Source of the DNA: an uncultured Sulfurovum sp.
Lineage (GTDB): Bacteria > Campylobacterota > Campylobacteria > Campylobacterales > Sulfurovaceae
Reading direction: 5' to 3'
Length of the DNA: 64,000 bases
Assembly (NCBI GenBank): GCA_902727855.1
Contig: CACVAS010000170.1
Span: 62,001 to 126,000 of the forward strand
A model generated the notes under the pieces. The model saw nothing but the letters and a program-made list of their open reading frames with translations. It searched no databases and was not told where the DNA came from. Position 1 is the first letter of the stretch. Each line of letters starts with the position of its first letter. The position numbers and the translations under genes are program-made. Below, piece by piece: positions 1-9,134 of the stretch.

Positions 1-704
1 ATGTTTGAAAAATACTTGTCTGCTTCTTTAAACACATCTTCTGCCTTAATGTCACCAGCGACAATGAGTATAGCATTGTTTGGTTGGTAGTAGCGCTTAT
101 AAAAATCTCTAATATCTTCTATTCTCCATGAAAGAATGTCTTCCATAAAGCCTATGGGTAACCAGTGGTACGGATGATAGGTAAAATGTGTATTAAAAAC
201 TCTAAAGTAAAGATATCCCATAGGATTGTTATCTGTTCTTAATCTACGTTCTTCTGCAACAACGTCACGCTCTTTTTGGAACTCTTCATCTGTAAGTTTT
301 AGGTTATGCATCAGTTCTGAAAATAGATCAAGTGTCATGCCCAAGTTTTGACTTGATGTTTTGATATAATAATGTGTTTTATCAAAACCTGTTGAAGCAT
401 TATTTACGCCACCACGTCCTTTAACTATTTTATCAAATTCGCCTTCTTCTAGTTTTTCTGTAGATTTAAAAGCAAGATGTTCTAGCATATGTGCCATACC
501 GCTCTTACCCATGACTTCATTTCTACTACCAACTTTATAGTAAATATCTGATGTAATCACACCCGAATGATTTTCCATGGGAATGGCAACAATTTGCATA
601 CCATTGTCTAGCGTTTTTGTAAAGTGTTGTGGCAGTGAGTTAGCCATAAGTGCTCCTGTAAATAGTAGGCCTGTAGCCAATGATGTTAATATGCGTTGAA
701 ACAT
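1..704 (-). CDS. M16-family zinc peptidase, N-terminal part (3' end outside window)
   Basis: Encodes a secreted zinc metallopeptidase of family M16 (pitrilysin/PqqL type). The start at 704 is preceded by AAAGGAAC and gives a signal peptide (MFQRILTSLATGLLFTGALMA). The inverted zinc motif HMLEH follows at about residues 73-77 (family pattern HxxEH), with the downstream glutamate region KERDVVAEERRL. About 234 codons are present; family members have 400 or more residues, so the rest lies to the left of the window. It sits 42 bp downstream of pyrD on the same strand. I recall pyrD followed by an M16 protease and then dapA in Campylobacter relatives, so co-transcription is likely. Family assignment is firm; the substrate is unknown. 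Confidence 0.9.
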   Translation of the reverse strand, partial: MFQRILTSLATGLLFTGALMANSLPQHFTKTLDNGMQIVAIPMENHSGVITSDIYYKVGSRNEVMGKSGMAHMLEHLAFKSTEKLEEGEFDKIVKGRGGVNNASTGFDKTHYYIKTSSQNLGMTLDLFSELMHNLKLTDEEFQKERDVVAEERRLRTDNNPMGYLYFRVFNTHFTYHPYHWLPIGFMEDILSWRIEDIRDFYKRYYQPNNAILIVAGDIKAEDVFKEADKYFSN

Positions 705-746
705 GATGTTCCTTTTAAATTGTAGGTCTAAAATTTGACCAATAGT

Positions 747-1811
747 TTATCGCCAATCTGATCCGATAGCTTCTGATATATGACTATACCCATCTTTTTT
801 TAATAAGTGAAGGATACCTTCATTGATTTCTTTAATAAGTGTTGGCCCTTTGTAGACTAACATTGAGTATATTTGGATTAAAGAAGCACCAGCTTTAATA
901 CGTTTATATGCTTCTTCTGCAGAGTCTATACCTCCAACAGAAATGAGTAATGTTTTACCATAAAGTTCTTTACCAATAGCTCTAAAGAGTGTATAAGATT
1001 TGTCTGTGAGTAGTGCCCCTGAGATGCCACCAAAGTCTTTGGCATGTTTTGTTAAAGAGTAGTCTATAGTGGTATTGGTTGCAATGATACCTGCTGCTCC
1101 AGCTTCTACAGCCACCTTACAAAGGGAAATAGCATCTTCAGGTTCCATATCGGGTGCTATTTTTAGTAAAATTGGTTGAGAAGTAATCTCTTTGCCCATT
1201 TTAAATATGGCATTAATAAAGTTCTCATTTTGTAAATCTCTTAATCCTGGTGTATTGGGTGATGAAATATTAATAACAATATAGTCACCATAGTTTTTAA
1301 ATGCCTTAAAGAGTAACTCATAATCATCGAGTGCATCTGCTTCAGCGGTAATTTTATTTTTACCAATGTTAATGCCCATAGGGTAGTCAAAAAAATAAAG
1401 CTTTTTAAGACGTTGTAACATATAGTAGCTACCTTTGTTGTTAAAGCCCATGGCATTTTGAATAGCATTATCTTCTATGAGTCTAAAGAGTCTAGGTTTT
1501 TCATTTCCTGCTTGTGGTTTAGGTGTGACAGTTCCTATTTCTGTAAATCCAAATCCCATAGTAGGCATGGAGGTAATGTACTGGCCATTTTTGTCAAAGC
1601 CAGCACCTAGACCTACAGGATTTTGAAAATGTCGTCCAAATATTTCTTGTTGTAGCATTGGGTGTGTTATAAAATTTTGTTTTGTAATCAAACGTAATAA
1701 AGTAGGGCAGTGAGATATGCTTCTTAGTCCTAAACCTGCAATGGTATGGGCAGTTTCTGGTTCAAGTTTAAAAAGTATTTTTTTGAGTGTGTTGTAAGAA
1801 AAGATGGACAC
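747..1811 (-). CDS. pyrD: Dihydroorotate dehydrogenase (quinone), class 2
   Basis: Catalyses dihydroorotate to orotate in pyrimidine synthesis, passing electrons to the quinone pool at the inner membrane. Its 354 residues fit class 2 enzymes. The N-terminal helix region (LKKILFKLEPETAHTIAGL) matches the membrane-docking extension of this class. The family motifs EIGTVTPKPQ, GFNNKG, NISSPNTPGLR (catalytic Ser in the class 2 loop), KIAPD, ATNTT and the C-terminal phosphate-binding SVGGIDS are all visible. The gene lies between a beta-barrel protein gene and the M16 protease gene on the same strand. pyrF and carB of the same pathway are elsewhere in this window, so the pathway is dispersed. Confidence 0.97.
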   Translation of the reverse strand: MSIFSYNTLKKILFKLEPETAHTIAGLGLRSISHCPTLLRLITKQNFITHPMLQQEIFGRHFQNPVGLGAGFDKNGQYITSMPTMGFGFTEIGTVTPKPQAGNEKPRLFRLIEDNAIQNAMGFNNKGSYYMLQRLKKLYFFDYPMGINIGKNKITAEADALDDYELLFKAFKNYGDYIVINISSPNTPGLRDLQNENFINAIFKMGKEITSQPILLKIAPDMEPEDAISLCKVAVEAGAAGIIATNTTIDYSLTKHAKDFGGISGALLTDKSYTLFRAIGKELYGKTLLISVGGIDSAEEAYKRIKAGASLIQIYSMLVYKGPTLIKEINEGILHLLKKDGYSHISEAIGSDWR

Positions 1812-1909
1812 GTATAATCTCCACAGGTTTAAATTTGATAGCGAAGTGTAAAGCCTTGTTAAGCTCTACTTATTTTAGTCGCATTCTGTAAAGGGATTAT
1901 AGCAGAGTA

Positions 1910-2485
1910 TCAATAAAAGTAGTGTAGTGCAAAAGTGACACCTTGCATAGTATTGAGAAATTCAAAGTCTTCTACCTGATAGTAATAGTATGAAATATCT
2001 GCATCAATTTTATCTGCTACATAAACTGTGAGACCTAGGTTAAGTCCATAATAGTAGCCACTTGTATCTGAGTCTTTTGTTTGCGTTGTAATTACAGTTG
2101 TTGTGACATTATTGTCATCTGTACTTGTTGTGTTAATATCTTCTGTTGAGACAATACCAGTATTTGAGTAGTTTAGTTTACCAATTGTTAAGCCAACGTA
2201 AGGTCTATACTCGGGCATACCAAAGAGTCCATCTGCAATATATCTGTCAACTTCAAGTGAGAAGTTTTCAAAATTGTCTCCTCTTCCATAGGTAAACATC
2301 GTACGCCAATCTTGGGTTTGTCGACCATATCTGACACCAAATGTTTGGTCGATATTATCATCTTCTACAGAACTAATAGATATATCTTGCGTCGAAATTG
2401 TCACACCAATAAACGGATATTCTTCTACTTCTTTAGCAAGAATAGAGGTAAATAATAAAGCAGTTAACAAAAGAATTCGTAACAT
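1910..2485 (-). CDS. Outer-membrane beta-barrel protein (OmpW/OMP_b-brl-like)
   Basis: A 191-residue secreted protein. I chose the ATG at 2485 because TTTGGAGACC precedes it and it begins a clean signal peptide (MLRILLLTALLFTSILA, then KEVEE). The open frame extends 19 codons upstream without signal character. The mature part alternates polar and hydrophobic residues, has many Tyr/Asp/Thr, and ends in an aromatic residue (FALHYFY), as expected for a small outer-membrane barrel. A Thr/Asp/Asn-rich stretch in the middle (INTTSTDDNNVTT) may be an extracellular loop. It lies between msbA and pyrD and may be a lineage-specific addition to that operon. Specific function unknown. Confidence 0.75.
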   Translation of the reverse strand: MLRILLLTALLFTSILAKEVEEYPFIGVTISTQDISISSVEDDNIDQTFGVRYGRQTQDWRTMFTYGRGDNFENFSLEVDRYIADGLFGMPEYRPYVGLTIGKLNYSNTGIVSTEDINTTSTDDNNVTTTVITTQTKDSDTSGYYYGLNLGLTVYVADKIDADISYYYYQVEDFEFLNTMQGVTFALHYFY

Positions 2486-2588
2486 GTGGTCTCCAAAATA
2501 ATTTGAATTTAATTCTAGGTATTGCATGTCTTCACAATACAATATATAGGTAGAATAATATCTATATTTATGTTAAGAGACTCTTACT

Positions 2589-4292
2589 CTATAGTTGTTT
2601 TGAAAGTTTACGATAGATATCACACTCTTCTAAAAGTATATCATGCGTATTTTGACAAACAATTTTTCCATCATCAAAGACAATAATAGTGTCTGCATCT
2701 TCAATGGTACTAAGTCTGTGGGCTACTGTAAATGTAATCATGTAAGGCTTTAAATCAAGTAGTGCTTTTTGTATGAGTGCTTCGCTTTTGTTATCTAGAG
2801 CAGAGGTTGCCTCATCGAGTATAAGTATATCTGGGTTCTTATATAGGGCTCGTGCAAGGGCAATACGTTGTCTTTGTCCACCTGAGAGATTATTACCATT
2901 TTCTGAAAGTTGTGTATATATACCATTTTCAAGCGTTTCAATAAATTCCATTGCATAAGATTTTTGAAGTGCCGCAATCACACGATCCTCATCAATATCT
3001 GTCCCATATGCTATGTTTGCAGCAATTGAGTCATTAAATATATAGATACGTTGAGTGACATAAGCAATTTTGTTGTGTAGTGAACCTAGAGTAAAGTCAT
3101 TGGCATTCTTAGCATTTATAAATATATGACCCGCACTTGGGTCATAAAAACGAACGAGAAGATTGACCAATGATGACTTTCCTGCACCACTGTTACCAAC
3201 TAAAGCGATAGATTGACCTTTTTTGGCTTCTATGGTGATGTCATGTAAAGCTTTTGTTTTATAATAATATAAATCAACATTTTTGAGTTTTATCTCTTGA
3301 ATAGGCTCACTTAATACATCTGAACCAGAAGTGATTTTAGACTGTATCTTAAGTAGTTCATGCATACGTATGTTTGCTGCAATAGCATCTTGAGCATTAT
3401 TATAAAGTTTTGAGATACGTTTGATGGGGGTATACAACATCATCAAAGCTGCTGCAAATGCAAAGAACTCACCTACACTCATATGACCATTTATAACCTC
3501 TTTACCACCAATATATATAACTAAACCAATAGCAATAGAACCTAATATCTCCATAATTGGAGAGGTGAGAGCATTTGTTTTGACCTGTTTCATAATGAAC
3601 TTAAAAACATTTTGATTTTCTTTTGCAAAACGTTTATGTTCATACGCTTGTGTAGAGTTTGACTTAATCACTTCAATATTTGTAAAAATTTCACTCAGTC
3701 TGGTTGTCATACTTGCGGTACTCTCTTGAGAGAGTTTGGAGTACTTACGCATTTTTTTAGAGAGTTTAGATAAAGGAAAAATAGCCAAAGGCATAATAAA
3801 AAGAAAATAAAATGCAAGTTTAGGGTTCGCATAGACAACATATATGGTTAAAGCCATAATTGTGAGTAATTCACGCATAAGATCAGGTATGATTTTGGCA
3901 ACTACAGTTTGGATACGTGTAATATCATTACTAACACGAGAGAGTAGTTCACCTGAGTGTATACTTCTAAAATATGCCATATCTAGATGTGTAATGTGCA
4001 AGACAAGCTTATCTCTTAATTTCCTCACGACATCTTGACCTATGTAAGAGGTGTAGTAGGTTTGAATGTATGCCCCTATACCTTTGAGTGAAAAAACGCC
4101 AAAGAGTAAAAAAGGCATCAGTGCCAACATGTAGGTGTCTTTATTGATAAAAACATCATCCATCACTGGCTTAATAAGGTGTGCACTTCCTGCAGTACCA
4201 ATAGCAACCGCAATCATACCCAGTATGGCAAATATAAATTGTTTTTTATATCCAGCTAGGTAGGGTAAGTATTGCTTTAGAAGGTCTTTCAT
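2589..4292 (-). CDS. msbA: MsbA-type lipid A/multidrug ABC exporter (fused permease-ATPase)
   Basis: A half-transporter of 567 residues: a six-helix membrane domain (about residues 1-310), then an ATPase domain. Visible motifs are Walker A GNSGAGKSS, Q-loop TQRIYIF, signature LSGGQRQR, Walker B ILILDEATSALD and the switch His in TVAHRLST. This type flips lipid A core or other lipids across the inner membrane as a homodimer. Its ATG shares one base with the cysS stop codon (TAATG), implying translational coupling. Placement after cysS and murJ, near envelope genes, fits the MsbA role, but close relatives export drugs, so the symbol rests partly on context. Confidence 0.85.
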   Translation of the reverse strand: MKDLLKQYLPYLAGYKKQFIFAILGMIAVAIGTAGSAHLIKPVMDDVFINKDTYMLALMPFLLFGVFSLKGIGAYIQTYYTSYIGQDVVRKLRDKLVLHITHLDMAYFRSIHSGELLSRVSNDITRIQTVVAKIIPDLMRELLTIMALTIYVVYANPKLAFYFLFIMPLAIFPLSKLSKKMRKYSKLSQESTASMTTRLSEIFTNIEVIKSNSTQAYEHKRFAKENQNVFKFIMKQVKTNALTSPIMEILGSIAIGLVIYIGGKEVINGHMSVGEFFAFAAALMMLYTPIKRISKLYNNAQDAIAANIRMHELLKIQSKITSGSDVLSEPIQEIKLKNVDLYYYKTKALHDITIEAKKGQSIALVGNSGAGKSSLVNLLVRFYDPSAGHIFINAKNANDFTLGSLHNKIAYVTQRIYIFNDSIAANIAYGTDIDEDRVIAALQKSYAMEFIETLENGIYTQLSENGNNLSGGQRQRIALARALYKNPDILILDEATSALDNKSEALIQKALLDLKPYMITFTVAHRLSTIEDADTIIVFDDGKIVCQNTHDILLEECDIYRKLSKQL

Positions 4293-5692
4293 TAAGCTTT
4301 CTCCCAGAGTGTTCCATCTGCTGTATCCATGATGTTTATGCCTAGTGCAGTTAGTTCATTTCTAAGGCTATCTGAGAGCATAAAGTCTTTCTCTTTTTTA
4401 GCTTGTGTGCGTTTTTCAATGAGTGTCTCTACTTGCTCTTTTAGAGCATCACTGACCCCAATTTGAAAGTAAGAAAATGGCTCTTTGCCTCCAAAACCTA
4501 AAAGTGTATTTATAAATTCTAGGTTTGCTAGGGTCTCTTTTTTAAGTGCTTTGTTTTTAGGTTCATCATCTAGTAGATCATTGGTATTGGCTATCATCTC
4601 ATCAATGGTTGCCAGTGCAATAGAAATATTTAAGTCATCTCCCATGGCATCTAGGAGTTGTTGTTTAAATGTTTTATTGACAGATGAAGCTTTGCCTGGG
4701 CTTATACGCTTTTTAAGACGGTAAAGTTTGTCTAGTCTTTTTTTACTTAGTTGTAGTTCAACTTCTGAAAAGTTAAAGTCATTTCTGTAGTGAACAGCAT
4801 TGAGGTAGTAACGTAAGACTTCACCATCGTAAATCTCTAATGCATCTTTTAGGAAAAAACTATTGCCTAAAGATTTAGACATTTTTTCACCATCAATTTG
4901 TACAAAACCATTGTGCATCCAATACTTAGAGAGTTCATGTCCTGTAGCGCAACGACTTTGTGCAGCTTCATTCTCATGATGAGGGAAGAGCAGGTCTGCA
5001 CCACCACCATGTATGTCTATAGTATATTCATCATTGCCTTTAAAGTGTTCTTCTATCATAGCGGAACACTCTATGTGCCAACCGGGTCTACCTTCAGAAA
5101 AATGAGTCTCAAAACAGATATCTTCAGAACCTTTACATGCTTTCCATAAAGCAAAATCTTTTGGATTTCTTTTTTCACTGGTATGCTCTACACGGCTTTG
5201 AGAGATGTTATCTTCTGCTACACGGTGAGAGATGTTTCCATAATGACTGTCTTTAGAGGTATCAAAATAGACATCACCTGTTGAAATAACATAGGCAATA
5301 TCTTTGTCTATGAGGTTTTGTATCATATGCTCTATGGCTTCTAATGACTCTGTGGCTTTTGGTTCTATTTTTGGACGCTGTACACCTATGGCTTCCATTT
5401 CTGTAAGGTACCTATTTATGTAAAAAGAGGTTATCTCTTCCATAGTCTTACCAGTTTCTTCTACTTTTTTGATGATTTTATCATCAATATCTGTAAAGTT
5501 TTTACCCATGGTGACTGCATAGTTATGTGCTTTAAGTGTGCGAGAGAGTAAGTCAAAAGCTAGTGATGACCTAGCATGTCCTAAGTGAGCATCATCATAA
5601 ACAGTAGGTCCACACACATAAATAGATGCCTTGTTAGGAAATATAGGTTCAAAAGGAAGTTTCTTTTTTTGTACGCTGTCATAGATATGCAT
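4292..5692 (-). CDS. cysS: Cysteinyl-tRNA synthetase
   Basis: Class I synthetase charging tRNA-Cys; 466 residues, close to the family norm of about 460. The zinc and substrate-cysteine site is visible as C27 (CGPTVYD), C209 (HIEC) and H238/E242 (FPHHENE). The HIGH-like motif is HLGH at 36-39 and the KMSKS loop is at 270-274. The C-terminal helical part includes the FMLSDSLRNEL motif typical of this family. The stop codon overlaps the msbA start, and murJ lies 43 bp upstream, so murJ-cysS-msbA is probably one transcription unit. Confidence 0.97.
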   Translation of the reverse strand: MHIYDSVQKKKLPFEPIFPNKASIYVCGPTVYDDAHLGHARSSLAFDLLSRTLKAHNYAVTMGKNFTDIDDKIIKKVEETGKTMEEITSFYINRYLTEMEAIGVQRPKIEPKATESLEAIEHMIQNLIDKDIAYVISTGDVYFDTSKDSHYGNISHRVAEDNISQSRVEHTSEKRNPKDFALWKACKGSEDICFETHFSEGRPGWHIECSAMIEEHFKGNDEYTIDIHGGGADLLFPHHENEAAQSRCATGHELSKYWMHNGFVQIDGEKMSKSLGNSFFLKDALEIYDGEVLRYYLNAVHYRNDFNFSEVELQLSKKRLDKLYRLKKRISPGKASSVNKTFKQQLLDAMGDDLNISIALATIDEMIANTNDLLDDEPKNKALKKETLANLEFINTLLGFGGKEPFSYFQIGVSDALKEQVETLIEKRTQAKKEKDFMLSDSLRNELTALGINIMDTADGTLWEKA

Positions 5693-5735
5693 TTTTAGTT
5701 AACCTTGGTTTTATTCTATTGTGATTATAGCCAAT

Positions 5736-7142
5736 TTATCTGATGAGTGTGAGTATCCAACTGTTTAAGAAGTAGATGAGTAGACTAAAAATAAACATAG
5801 CAACAACAAAATAAAACGATTTTTTAGACTTTACAATAGCCATAAATCTATCTACTCCTACCTCTTTTACTGTGAGTATAAACAAGACCCAACCACCAAT
5901 ACTTCCTGCAAGGGCTAAACCAGATGCTCCCATAGGCTTCATAAGTAGAAGAGATGCAACAATATTGACAACTACAGAAATTGTGGCTATTTTGGCAGCT
6001 TGTCCTTGACGGTATGAAGCATAAAGAAAAAGAGAAAAAAGTTTTGCAAGCCCTAAAGGTAAAAGACCAAGCATAAACATACTCAATACTTCAGCAGTAG
6101 CTACTGTTTGCAGTGCATTAAATTGATTTCGTTCAAAAAGAAGCCATATAATGGGTTGGGAGAGTAGCATACCACCTAAAGTAGCAAACCCTAATAGAAA
6201 GCTAAGTAACCAGAACCCTTTATCTAGGTTACTGTAGGCTGTTTGTTCATCATTGTTTTTTAATGCTTTTGAGATACTGGGAAAGAGTGCCGTCGCTGTT
6301 GCAATGGCAAACAGACCAAGAGGAAGTTGAAACAATCGTTGTGCATAGGCAAGGTAAGAGACTGAACCCGTGATGAGAAATGATGCCAATATAGTACTTA
6401 CAAAACTGTTTATCTGCATACTAGAACCACCCCAAACAGCAGGTATGAAAAGCTTGGTAAACTTCTTTTTTTCTTCCTGTGTATTTTTATGTTTTCTATA
6501 TTTCCAACCACCCACCAAGAGCCTAGTAAGTTTTAGTTTATGCAGTGCTATTAGATGTACTAAAACCTGTAATGCACCACCTACCAATACGGAGATACTT
6601 AGAGCATAGGCTATAGTTTTTGGGTCATCCTTCATAAAAATAAGCAGGGCAACTATCATAGATAGATTTAAAAGTACAGTAGACATGGCAGTGGTAACAA
6701 AGTGTTCTTTATACTGTAAAAGTGTAGCTATAAATGTAACGATAAATATAAGATACAAGTACCAAAAGTTTATGGCTGTTAGGGGTGCAGTATCTGCTAT
6801 GCGTGTAGCGTCCCACCCTAAGGCTTGAAGTTTAGTAATGAACTCAGGTGCAAAAGTAACTACCAAAGAACCAAAAATAATAAAAAGAGAAAACCTTAAA
6901 AATATAGCTGTAGAAAAAACCCCTTTTTGCCGTGAAGCAACAAATGAAGGCATAAAAGCCTGAGTAAATGCCCCTTCAGCAAAGATATTTCTAAAGAGGT
7001 TTGGCAACCTATTTGCAAGAAAAAATATATCACTCCAATAACTAGCACCCAATACAGATGCCATGACGACATCACGCAAAAATCCAAAAATACGTGAAAG
7101 GAGTATACCAAAGGAGTTGGTGAAGATAGATTTTAGTTTCAT
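5736..7142 (-). CDS. murJ: Lipid II flippase, MurJ/MviN family
   Basis: A polytopic membrane protein of 468 residues with about 13-14 hydrophobic segments (MOP exporter superfamily). It opens with FTNSFGILLSRIFGFLRDVVMA, a family hallmark, followed by SDIFFLANRLPNLFRNIFAEGAFTQAF-type sequence, both read here in pieces. It moves lipid II to the periplasmic face for peptidoglycan synthesis. Other wall genes nearby (a NlpC/P60 protein, an L,D-transpeptidase, murF) support this. The gap to cysS is 43 bp on the same strand. A run of T and A before the ATG contains no strong -35 box. Confidence 0.93.
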   Translation of the reverse strand: MKLKSIFTNSFGILLSRIFGFLRDVVMASVLGASYWSDIFFLANRLPNLFRNIFAEGAFTQAFMPSFVASRQKGVFSTAIFLRFSLFIIFGSLVVTFAPEFITKLQALGWDATRIADTAPLTAINFWYLYLIFIVTFIATLLQYKEHFVTTAMSTVLLNLSMIVALLIFMKDDPKTIAYALSISVLVGGALQVLVHLIALHKLKLTRLLVGGWKYRKHKNTQEEKKKFTKLFIPAVWGGSSMQINSFVSTILASFLITGSVSYLAYAQRLFQLPLGLFAIATATALFPSISKALKNNDEQTAYSNLDKGFWLLSFLLGFATLGGMLLSQPIIWLLFERNQFNALQTVATAEVLSMFMLGLLPLGLAKLFSLFLYASYRQGQAAKIATISVVVNIVASLLLMKPMGASGLALAGSIGGWVLFILTVKEVGVDRFMAIVKSKKSFYFVVAMFIFSLLIYFLNSWILTLIR

Positions 7143-7191
7143 GGGTTTCTTTTTTTCTTTTTTTATAGAATATATTTTACCATTATTATGA

Positions 7192-7665
7192 CTATTTTAT
7201 CTTTTTAAAGCAACAACGTTTGTATTTTTGATTTGAACCACAAATACATGCAGCGTTACGCAAAAAATCTACTTTATCTTCATAGATTTCACCATCCACA
7301 TATTTGTACATATCATTAATTTTAGTAAAGGTAGACTTTTCGTGGTGTAGGTGCTGCTTGTTTTCAAAGATATAGTAAGCTTTAAACTCCACTATATCAT
7401 GACTTGAAGAGATGATTTCTAAGTGTTGCCAAAAGCTATTGTCTGCCCAGTCTTGTATAAACTTTAACTCTTCATCACTCCATGTATGGTCATGTGTGGT
7501 TGCTTGTAAGTAGTTGACATCTCCCAGACAGTAGGCACTGTAGCGTGAACGCATGAGTGCAAGAGCACTTGAGGGCACACTGTCTACACGTAAAAAAGGT
7601 TCACAGCATTGAGAAAATTCTAAACCACTTTTACAGTAACACTTACCATTTAAATTACCATTCAT
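7192..7665 (-). CDS. ychJ: YchJ/SEC-C zinc-motif protein
   Basis: A 157-residue protein of the UPF0225/YchJ family. The start at 7665 follows AAAAGGATACCG and begins MNGNLNGKC; the open frame runs 68 codons further but overlaps the divergent ruvA gene and shows no homology there. An N-terminal Cys cluster (KCYCKSGLEFSQCC), the conserved LMRSRYSAY segment and a C-terminal SEC-C zinc motif (CICGSNQKYKRCC) match YchJ order exactly. SEC-C motifs bind zinc and recur in SecA C-termini. The cellular role of YchJ is not established. Confidence 0.9.
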   Translation of the reverse strand: MNGNLNGKCYCKSGLEFSQCCEPFLRVDSVPSSALALMRSRYSAYCLGDVNYLQATTHDHTWSDEELKFIQDWADNSFWQHLEIISSSHDIVEFKAYYIFENKQHLHHEKSTFTKINDMYKYVDGEIYEDKVDFLRNAACICGSNQKYKRCCFKKIK

Positions 7666-7782
7666 CGGTATCCTTTTAAATATATCTGGCATGATAACAT
7701 GAATAGTATGACAATTTGACATTTTTTTCTGACATAGGAGTAAACTCTTGATATACTGCATAAAATCTTTAAAGGATAGTAG

Positions 7783-8340
7783 ATGATAGTAGGAATAGAA
7801 GGGAATATTGAACGTAAAGACCCTACATTTGTACATGTGAATGTCAATGGGCTTATTTATGAAGTTCATGTCTCTTTAAATACATCTAATGCAATAGAAG
7901 AGACAAAAGTTAAACTTTTTGTCACACAAATAGTAAGAGAAGATAGCAACCAACTCTTTGGATTTATGGATCTCAATGAAAAACGTATGTTTGATACCGT
8001 ACTTAAAATAAATGGGGTAGGCCCTAAGGTTGGACTGGCAATTTGTTCTACTTTTACAGCTAGTACCTTTGCAAAAGTAGTCTCTTCAAAAGATGTTGGT
8101 ATGTTAAAGCGTGTACCCGGCATTGGTCCTAAAGCTGCAAGTAGAATACTTGTTGAACTAGCAGACTTCATAGTCGATGGCAATGAAGAGGAAAACATCT
8201 CTTCGAGTTTAGGTGATGCAGTGATGGCACTAGAGAGTTTAGGGTTTAAAAAAGAAGCTATTAAAAAAGCACTTGCAGGTTCAAGTGGTGATACAAGCTC
8301 ACTTGTAAAAGAGGGACTTAAAAAACTTCAAAGACTTTAA
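7783..8340 (+). CDS. ruvA: Holliday junction DNA helicase subunit RuvA
   Basis: Binds four-way junctions as a tetramer and loads the RuvB motor for branch migration. The 185 residues (E. coli about 203) show an N-terminal OB-fold ([19 protein letters not shown]), two helix-hairpin-helix motifs ([11 protein letters not shown] and [16 protein letters not shown]), and the C-terminal RuvB-contacting domain ([20 protein letters not shown]). The start follows AAAGGATAGTAG. The gene is divergent from ychJ and convergent with the next gene with only 5 bp between stops. ruvB is not in this window. Confidence 0.97.
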   Translation: MIVGIEGNIERKDPTFVHVNVNGLIYEVHVSLNTSNAIEETKVKLFVTQIVREDSNQLFGFMDLNEKRMFDTVLKINGVGPKVGLAICSTFTASTFAKVVSSKDVGMLKRVPGIGPKAASRILVELADFIVDGNEEENISSSLGDAVMALESLGFKKEAIKKALAGSSGDTSSLVKEGLKKLQRL

Positions 8341-8345
8341 CTCTT

Positions 8346-9023
8346 TTAACCTTGAGGTAAGACTCTTGATGCAGAGACAAATTTTTTGGCATAGTATCCT
8401 GTATGTAGAGGCGAGATAATAATACCTTTTTTCTTGGATGCAGCATGTATAAATTGTCCATCACCAAGATAAATGCCCACATGTGTGACAGGTATACCCC
8501 GTTTTTTGTCTGTTAAGAAAAAGACTAAGTCACCTTTTTGTAAATGCTTTTTACTGATGGGAGTACCTCTTTTAGATTGTGAAAGAGCTGTACGCGGTAG
8601 GTTAATATGGTGTTTTTTATAGAGGTACTGTACATAACCAGAACAATCAAAGCCATGAGGTGTTGTACCACCCCAAATGTATTTACCACCTTTAAAATAT
8701 TTGGCATCTTCTAGAAGAGCATCTTTTTCTGTTTGCGAAAGTACATAACTTCTACCATCACGCTTTGCTTCAATTTGTTTTTTTGTAATGCCAAGGGCTT
8801 TTTGATGCGTCTCATGGCGTACTTTAGCAAGTTTACTGGCACGATGAAGTTCATCATAAATAGCTTGTAAGGAGTATTCTGTTGGGTTTTGTGAAAAAAA
8901 GGCATTTGTCTTATGTGTCAAATATTTTCGTTTAACAACTTTTCCATTAGTGTCGCTAATACTAATGTAGTTAGCACAAAGAAATTGAGATATAAATAAG
9001 AATGTAAAAAAGTTTTTATACAT
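8346..9023 (-). CDS. Secreted NlpC/P60 cysteine peptidase (peptidoglycan hydrolase)
   Basis: A 225-residue secreted protein with a signal peptide (MYKNFFTFLFISQFLCA) and a C-terminal NlpC/P60 domain. The catalytic set is visible: C127 in FDCSGYV, H181 in THVGIYLG and H193 in FIHAA. The domain hydrolyses peptide bonds in wall stems, commonly gamma-D-Glu to diamino acid. The region before it (about residues 25-110) is charged and helical and probably positions the enzyme in the periplasm. It is convergent with ruvA and stands alone on its strand. Confidence 0.92.
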   Translation of the reverse strand: MYKNFFTFLFISQFLCANYISISDTNGKVVKRKYLTHKTNAFFSQNPTEYSLQAIYDELHRASKLAKVRHETHQKALGITKKQIEAKRDGRSYVLSQTEKDALLEDAKYFKGGKYIWGGTTPHGFDCSGYVQYLYKKHHINLPRTALSQSKRGTPISKKHLQKGDLVFFLTDKKRGIPVTHVGIYLGDGQFIHAASKKKGIIISPLHTGYYAKKFVSASRVLPQG

Positions 9024-9121
9024 TATCTATCCAGTTTAGTGTTTTACAATAGTTGATATTATATCATATTAATTATTATATTAATTGACTGATGATGTTA
9101 GGTATTTGCCTTGATTTCATG

Positions 9122-9127
9122 TATAAT
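9122..9127 (+). promoter_or_regulatory. Candidate -10 box of a leaderless promoter (flavoprotein gene)
   Basis: A perfect TATAAT stands seven bases before the ATG at 9135. Transcription would be expected to begin at or next to the A of the start codon. No Shine-Dalgarno sequence lies between. No good -35 is seen at the usual distance, which is normal for the main sigma factor of Campylobacterota. Confidence 0.5.
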
Positions 9128-9134
9128 ACTCAAC

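Noticed and set aside
7666-7869. 68-codon extension of ychJ
   Set aside because: It overlaps the divergent ruvA start, has no conserved motif, and a good ribosome site stands before the ATG at 7665.
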